Shown: one piece after another, positions 58,901-64,000 of the stretch | How positions within the stretch are numbered: the stretch's first letter is position 1 | Layout: each line of letters opens with the position of its first letter | NCBI GenBank assembly: GCA_963969365.1 | Contig: OZ017749.1 | Coordinates: 3,348,001-3,412,000 of the forward strand | Direction of reading: 5' to 3' | DNA: 64,000 nt | DNA from: Asterochloris sp. CNOR1 | Lineage: Eukaryota; Chlorophyta; Trebouxiophyceae; Trebouxiales; Trebouxiaceae | Notes under the pieces: generated by a model | Database searches by the model: none | The model's input: the letters and a program-made list of their open reading frames with translations, nothing else | Told to the model about the DNA's origin: nothing | Position numbers and translations under genes: made by a program

Positions 58901-59970
58901 GCTGCCCCCCTGTCCTGTAGCGCAAGCACTGATCAGGGAGGCACCAGCGGCTGGCAGCATGACAGGCAGGCAGCTGCTGGAGGCGCTGGCCCGTGGCACT
59001 GAGATGCACAAGGCATGGGAAGGGGGATCTGGAGGGTCCAGGAGGCTGGTCCAGGTGCAGTGCAGACGCATGCTTTCCTGTGGAGCTCCCTTTCATGATC
59101 GTGGTGGGCTGCTGTGGGCACTGAGAGGCACAGCGCCTGGGAACAAGCTGCACCAGCATGGGGCACCGCGACTGTGGACGCGCACCACGCCCAGTCGCCG
59201 ACATAACCAGCGCCGCTGGTGGTCACTTTGTTGCCGGGCCTGACCGACTGCAACGCATCTGTCTGGGGCGAGCCAGGTGGCTTTGCTGCCTGACCGGGTG
59301 TGCTGCACTGCTGACGTTGCTGTGTGGCAAAGTTGCATGAGATGGACTGCTCATCTGTCGGGATAACAACTGCAGTTGGTGGTGGCTGTCATTTCAAGCT
59401 GGACTTCCACACTGCAGGCTCCATCCGGGGTCTTCGCCAAGCACTTCACCTACTTACTCACCCAAATAGCAAATGAAATCAATTCCCTGGATCTGCAGGT
59501 GACTATGGCTGACGGCAAGCCTCAGCTGACCTACTCTCATGGGTGGATGAGGAAGCGCATGCAGTACACAATTCAGAGGTACAGTCACCTTTGCGCATGT
59601 TGTGACATCTTACTGCCCAAAACCATCATCGGTGCTGCTTTTCTGTGTTTCATACAGGCAGGCTGCTACCTATTCCCATACCTTGTTTGCCTGCAGAAGC
59701 TGCCTCTGGCAGCTCTCTGCTCTCACCTCATGAAGCACCTGCAGGACGCATGTCCCAGGCGGCCCCTGGCAGTCTGGCAAGTCCATCACACTAGACACCG
59801 ACAATGGGGCCATTGACTTGGAGCCAGGCAGTCTGCAGGACTATGCTGTCTGGGTGCTGGGCCTGAATGCTGCCCTGGTCGGGGAGCATGGCCGCCAGGT
59901 AGCCCAGACTGTGGACCTCCCTGCCAGCCAGATGTCATGGTGTCGTTCGATGTTCACCATGTCAGCTTGA
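46977..59970 (+). CDS. Large Ser/Ala/Arg-rich protein with C-terminal PH-like domain, about 1622 aa, 25 exons
   Basis: A hand-built model whose 25 exon phases all match, totalling 1623 codons; a single gene is therefore likely, though a split into two cannot be excluded. Most of the protein is low-complexity Ser/Ala/Gly/Arg with many RRxS and S-P type sites (RRYGST, KRYGST, RRSGSAS), suggesting a disordered, phosphorylated scaffold. The last exons look like a pleckstrin-homology fold: LLEALARGTEMHK, AKHFTYL, MADGKPQLTYSHGWMRKR, then IDLEPGSLQDYAVWVLGLNA as the C-terminal helix. Exons: 46977-47087, 47212-47292, 47380-47451, 47650-47729, 48154-48367, 48753-48900, 49135-49292, 49884-50156, 50840-51106, 51424-51648, 52095-52230, 52564-52844, 53252-53471, 53827-54030, 54328-54521, 54615-54995, 55622-55847, 56255-56458, 56685-56867, 57570-58037, 58165-58276, 58503-58612, 58921-59054, 59418-59578, 59745-59970. 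I know no named orthologue. Confidence 0.62.
47850..48205 (+). repeat. Tandem duplication (about 175 bp) over the exon 5 acceptor of the PH-protein gene
   Basis: Two copies share the order ctgatgtgctcgcctgcatg, gttgcagggnac, agcctgtccagcc and cagcccccgcacancgaagg. The second contains the real acceptor and start of exon 5; the first is intronic and has diverged. Confidence 0.8.
50374..50448 (+). repeat. Two tandem copies of a 38-bp intronic unit
   Basis: The unit beginning caggtgtngggaagatc and ending gacct occurs twice in a row in intron 8 of the PH-protein gene, with a few mismatches. Confidence 0.8.
50690..50885 (+). repeat. Decayed upstream copies of the exon 9 start of the PH-protein gene
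   Basis: The real exon begins after ctcctgcag at 50839 with gaccctcagactgctgctct. An upstream copy at about 50710 reads gccctgcagcgcccccagac followed by the same gcagtgggcgg-like tail. A partial third copy lies between them (gggaccctgctgtgcctctg). Confidence 0.6.
51891..51957 (+). repeat. Two tandem copies of a roughly 33-bp unit
   Basis: cttcaacccaaggcactgcc and ccttcaaaccaaggcgttgc, each followed by tgcncac..agcc, lie side by side in intron 10 of the PH-protein gene. Confidence 0.7.
56836..56950 (+). repeat. Repeats of the exon 19 end of the PH-protein gene
   Basis: The coding end of exon 19 (QSIAASLLEG, up to 56867) is followed in the intron by two similar blocks reading HSIAAACLQ (about 56882) and HSIAAGLLW (about 56926). 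The two intronic copies have lost the exon context. Confidence 0.65.
57110..57575 (+). repeat. Repeats leading into exon 20 of the PH-protein gene
   Basis: Units of roughly 75-115 bp sharing tgctgcatnaaggctgannc, ccctgcagac and ccactgtcagtgctngcgg recur about four times. The last contains the real acceptor at 57569 and first codons of exon 20; the others are diverged copies in the intron. Confidence 0.6.
58462..58530 (+). repeat. Duplicated exon 22 acceptor of the PH-protein gene
   Basis: ccttgcaggattgtgtctga (58464) and ccctgcaggatggtgtctga (58495) are adjacent near-copies. The second is the acceptor used in the model. The first is also a possible acceptor in the same phase, so an alternative 3' splice adding about 11 codons is conceivable. 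Confidence 0.7.
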
Positions 59971-60616
59971 CCCCAACCACCCAACCGCCTTGACTAATAG
60001 AGACACTGTAGTGAAGGTCCATTGAACCATGATCTTTGTGATGCTTCTGAGTAGGGCCAGCTTGTGATTGGTGCAAGGTAATGTTACAGGCAGCATGTGA
60101 CATAAATGCTGCAGGGTACAAAACAAAATTGATGGTGGGCAACTGCAGCTGGTTTGCAGCTGCCATCATGTCAGCCAGGCCAAGCAAATTGGGTGAAAAG
60201 CATAAATTCTCTTGAATCAAACTGTATCACTTGTGCAAGTGGGTACAGGCAGCAAGCTCAGCTGCAGTTCACAAGACAATTTGTGGACGATGAGCAACTA
60301 CAGCTGATCTGCGGTTGCCACCAGGCAGGCCTAGAAGAGTTGGGTGTGCAGCATCGAAGCCCATGATCAAGCCGCTTAGGAAGGGCATGGCCTCAGCAAA
60401 ACTCATGGACAGCAAGGGATGTTGAAGGGAAAATGGGTCTGGCGTGACAAAGCGGACATCTGTGAGGCGCTGCTGCTGCCGCGGCCCGGCACAGTTGCAG
60501 TGAGCAGCAGCAGCAGTTACTCACAGGCTTCTGACATCAGGTACATGTGTCAAAGAATAGAGGTCATGCAATGGGCAGCTCAACAGGTCCACCCGGCCAA
60601 AATTCGTCGAGATGCA
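59971..60616. other. Convergent 3' flanks of the PH-protein and flotillin genes
   Basis: About 650 bp that is AT-richer than its surroundings. It holds the 3' UTRs of the PH-protein gene (+) and flotillin (-). A TGTAA on the minus strand near 60083 (plus-strand ttaca) is a candidate poly(A) signal. Nothing coding is recognised. Confidence 0.4.
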
Positions 60617-63600
60617 TCATCCCTGGCTACTGGGGTCGGCCTCCACACTTCTGGGGATGGCTTGGGGCAGCCAGCTTGGCATCTGCACGTTGGTCTGCTG
60701 CTGTAGCGCCTCCAGCATGGGCGGCATGCCCTGTAACAGGTTCCGCAGGGGGCCCATGGCGTCGGCAGAGGTGCCATCTGCATGGCACAGCCCTCAGACG
60801 TGAGTCTCGCATTCGCCCCCCTTGCTGGTAAACAGATCAACCCAGGTTCCCCCACTGTTGTTGTGCTCTGCACGCAGGGTGGGCTATCAGGCAGCCAGCT
60901 TCAACTGTGGCCACAAAAAAGAGCTATGCTGCAAAGCCCAGACCTGCCGTGCCCGTGGTCCAGATGTTGAGCTTAGGCTGCAGGTTCTGTACAGCTTTGG
61001 CCATCTTGTCTGCCAGGTCCACGAAAAGGCCCCTGTCCACAGCAATCCTGCACAGACAGGGAAGGCTTCCAGCACAGCAGCTGACAGGCATCCAGCTGCA
61101 AGAGAATCCCCTGTCTGCAAGCAGCAGGGCACCCCTGGATAAGGACCAGTGCAGGACAATCTGCGGTTCAGGGTGAATGGAATGTGTGGTGCAGGCATGA
61201 CGCGAACAGATGGTGTTGTACATCGGCAGGCCAGGCACAGGCCCCTATGCAGTCAGCCTGCCCACGTGAGCACAATCCAGGCTCACCAGAACTTGGCCAG
61301 GTCTGTGTGGCCGCCACAGGCCTGCATGATGGCCTGCAGCCCAGCAGCCTGAGCCTGGACCAAGGCTCTGGCACCTGCAGACGACAGCACGTCCTTCAGC
61401 TAAAGAAGAAGTTCATGTGACTGCCAAAGATTTGGCATTGACCGGTGCATTGGCATTGCACACCTTGACACCGCACAACAACAGGCTCCCTGACGCAATC
61501 TCAGAGTAGCAACACAGTGCTGAGGCGGGTGCAAGCCATCCAATCCCCCCACTGCCCTTGTGTTGCCTTGCCCACACCACTGACATGAGCCGGCAGCACC
61601 TCCTTGCAACTCCAGTGACAGTATACTGTACTGAGGCTGCACAACCAGGGCCCGCGCTCACCCTCTGCTTCCTTCATCCGCACATAGAGGTCTGCATCAG
61701 CCTGCAGTTTCTTGGCAGCCGCCTCTCCCTCAGCAAGGGCTCTGATTGATTCTCCCTCGGCTACAGCCCTCTTGGGGTCCCTCTCCTTCAGGGCCTGCAG
61801 GTAGACCATGATCATGGCAAGGGTGGCAGGCAGAGAGCATTGCTGCTCACTGTAGAGCCTCGGGAAGCAGTCAGTAAAGTGGCAACGGCTGCTCAAGTTG
61901 CTTGCTGCGAAGCCTGCTGCAGGTAACTGCTGTGCCCGTCACATCCCAGATAGAACCAGTGCCGACCTTATAGAGCTCAGCATCAGCTCCGCGCTGCACT
62001 GCCTCAGCACGTCCCTCCGCCTGCAGCAGTGGCATGGCCATACTTGGTCTGCGGCCTGCACCAGGGACTCAGCCTGACGGCACATCCAATGGCTTATGCA
62101 ACTTGTCAGCATCACGGGTATGCAACGTGATGTGAATGCTCAAAGGGATCAAAATCGAGGCACCTGGCTGCCTGCAGCGGGCAGCAGGACCAACAAGACT
62201 ATCCCCTCAGAGTGCTGAGCGCTCTGCCATTGCGTCAGGCTGTTGTGTGGTGTGCTGGAACCCAAGCCACAGTCCAGCACGCATCATATGAGCAGCCTCT
62301 GCGATGCCAGTCACAACAGCAGCAGTGGCATGCAACCCTGATTTGCCAAGCCAGCCCACCTCTTTGACCATGGCCTCAGCACGGACGCTAGCGATTGACA
62401 CATCCTTCGCACGCAGCTCCTCAACGCGCTGCTGGGCACGGCGCTTGTTCAGGACCGTCTCCAGGTCCACCTGCACAGCCGAGGTGCACGGATGCTGCCA
62501 GCAGCAATTGTGCGCTCTTATCCAGCCCTGCCAATGGTCTGCGCAGTAGATCTGGCCCCTGCTGTTGGGCTGATCTCAGAGACCAGCACTGCTCACACAC
62601 ATACCAACAATGAGCACTGCCCAGCTGACACAGAGGGGAACAAGCTGCAGGGAAGAGGCAGAGGCGCGCAGCAAGAAATGGCGCCGCACCCAGACACTCC
62701 AGGCAGACAAATCAAGGAGCAGGCTGCTTGGGGAAGCTGCCAGCCGCCTGCAGCCAGTGGCATTCGGACACTGGAGCTGCTGGCCAGGCCTGACGGTGCT
62801 GTCAGCTTAAGGAAGCAGAAGACAGAGGTACCCTGTGCCTGCATCTGTGAGCTTTCCACTGCTAAAGCTTGCAGCAGCAGCTGCTTGCCATGCACTGCTT
62901 GGTGCCCACCTGACGCTGCTCAGCTGCATTTTTGGCCTCGATCTCTGCCACCTGGCGCTTCCTCTGGGCCTCTGCAGTAGCAACCGCCAGAAGTGCCTTG
63001 GAGTTCTCCATGTCCTGAGCCCTGCAGGCACATAACAAAGCTTTTGGTGTCGTGGATTGCATGGAGGACTGATAGGGTGTGTAGTCACGACTGAGCAGGG
63101 CCAGCCATGTCTTGTATCATCCCTGAAGCGTTTCAGTGAGCAAGATGCCAAGGAGAAGGCAGGCAGGCAATTCCTGCAGCTTTACACCAGCAAGACGTGA
63201 TCTCACTCTGCAATTGCTGCGATGATCATGGAGTCTGAGATGTACAGATTTGATAAGAATGTTTGCTGCACCTGAGGTTGGCCGCCTTCATCACATCAGC
63301 CTCGATTTGGGCCATGTTCATGCGGGCATCTCCCTTGCGCTTGGCCTCCCCGATGTCTCCACGCTTTCGAGCATCTGCAACCTGAAGCACACATGTTCGG
63401 CCACATCTTGGACGACTGACTGAGTTTTGGTCTGCAGTGACGCCAGCATGGTGTTGCAAGGCCAAGGCGTCAAACACACAGCAGCAAAGCTGACACGTGC
63501 TCCGCCCGACAAGGTGCTGGTGACTCATGCACAGCATCAAGTGTCTGGATCTCTGACTGATATCAAGAGTGTGAACAGAGGCTCACTTCAATCCTGGCCT

Positions 63601-64000
63601 CGGCATTAGCTCCCTCCAGTGCCTGCAGAGGAAAAGAAAGACACAGCTGTCAGCATTGCACTGGCTGGACAGTGTGTTGGTAGCCACAGACCAGCCCCTC
63701 CCCTCAAGCTATGGCAGCACTGTGTTACTACTTGCGCTGCATGCTTGTGGCTTGACTGCAGCAGTCCAGACGAGCCCTTCTTGCTGTGCAGGAAGCATGC
63801 AGCTCACCTTCTGCTTCAATGAAAAAAAGTATCTGTTGGCGTCATCAAGGTCCTGCATCTCTGCTATGTTGGCATTCAGGATGCGCAGGCCGAGCTTGTC
63901 CATGTCCCTCTGCACCTGAAGCAGCAAAAAGGGGTCGCCAACATCTGAGGCAATTGCGAGACACAGGTCTGCCTCGTTTGGTCCTCCTGATGATGTTTGA
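60617..64000 (-). CDS. Flotillin-like protein, C-terminal 338 aa (5' end beyond window)
   Basis: Flotillins coat the inner face of the plasma membrane or endosomes and form oligomeric microdomain scaffolds. The visible part starts at the end of the SPFH domain (KLGLRILNANIAEMQDLDD) and continues through the long Ala/Glu coiled-coil (DIGEAKRKGDARMNMAQIEA, EAQRKRQVAEIEAKNAAEQR). It includes the family block EAEGARALVQAQAAGLQ and ends with VQNLQPKLNIWTTG and MLEALQQQTNVQMPSWLP. Exons in transcript order: 63915-63808, 63622-63587, 63381-63272, 63021-62910, 62470-62360, 62020-61967, 61794-61662, 61374-61287, 61047-60944, 60777-60617; phases close at 339 codons including stop. About the first 130-150 residues, with the start codon, lie to the right of 64000. 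The last 85 bp of the window appear to be intron. Confidence 0.93.

Noticed and set aside
1-64000. tRNA, rRNA or riboswitch genes
   Set aside because: No cloverleaf, rRNA core or aptamer-like sequence was recognised by eye; a covariance-model search would be decisive.

Overview
The window is a nuclear segment of a green alga (Chlorophyta). It is moderately GC-rich and very intron-dense. Introns are short, with GTGAGY-type donors and CTGCAG-type acceptors. The gene set includes families typical of plants and algae (DUF760, DUF789, a plant-type flotillin, a plant-type CVIRGC glutathione reductase). A trebouxiophyte-like alga is my best guess, but that is inference. There are no bacterial-style operons, tRNAs, rRNAs, CRISPR arrays or intact transposons. 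I built the gene models by hand, joining conserved peptide blocks at splice sites and checking that every exon phase adds up. All multi-exon models close in frame unless stated.

Layout, left to right: nothing recognised (1-1840); secreted purple acid phosphatase, 24 exons (+, 1841-9806); polytopic membrane protein of unknown family (+, 10919-14288); KDM8/JMJD5-type JmjC oxygenase (-, 14510 to about 18550, 5' end unresolved); SH3BGR/glutaredoxin-like small protein (-, 19514-20287); small, probably plastid-targeted protein (-, 20609-21754); SLX1 endonuclease (-, 21891-25380); a 2.2 kb stretch without a confident gene; glutathione reductase (+, 27564-31850); DUF789 protein (+, 32354-35326); 169-aa uncharacterised protein with a faint ciliary-protein look (-, 35615-36957); ER cyclophilin (+, 37032-39071); MRT4 ribosome-assembly factor (+, 39363-41366); plastid DUF760 protein (-, 41729-45342); G-patch protein (+, about 45635-46752); a 1622-residue Ser/Ala/Arg-rich protein with a C-terminal PH-like domain (+, 46977-59970); and the 3' two-thirds of a flotillin (-, 60617 to beyond the right edge).

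The genes are mostly unrelated housekeeping functions: phosphate scavenging, redox, DNA-structure resolution, ribosome assembly, protein folding and membrane scaffolding. Several pairs are head-to-head or tail-to-tail with very little DNA between them; the tightest is 74 bp between two divergent start codons at 36958-37031.

The most unusual signal is not a gene. At least eight exons, in four different genes, are flanked by decayed tandem copies of their own exon-intron boundary lying in the adjacent intron or flank. The window also has an apparently high share of GC-AG introns: six of the roughly 127 introns I placed. Together these suggest a genome in which local duplication across splice sites repeatedly lengthens introns.
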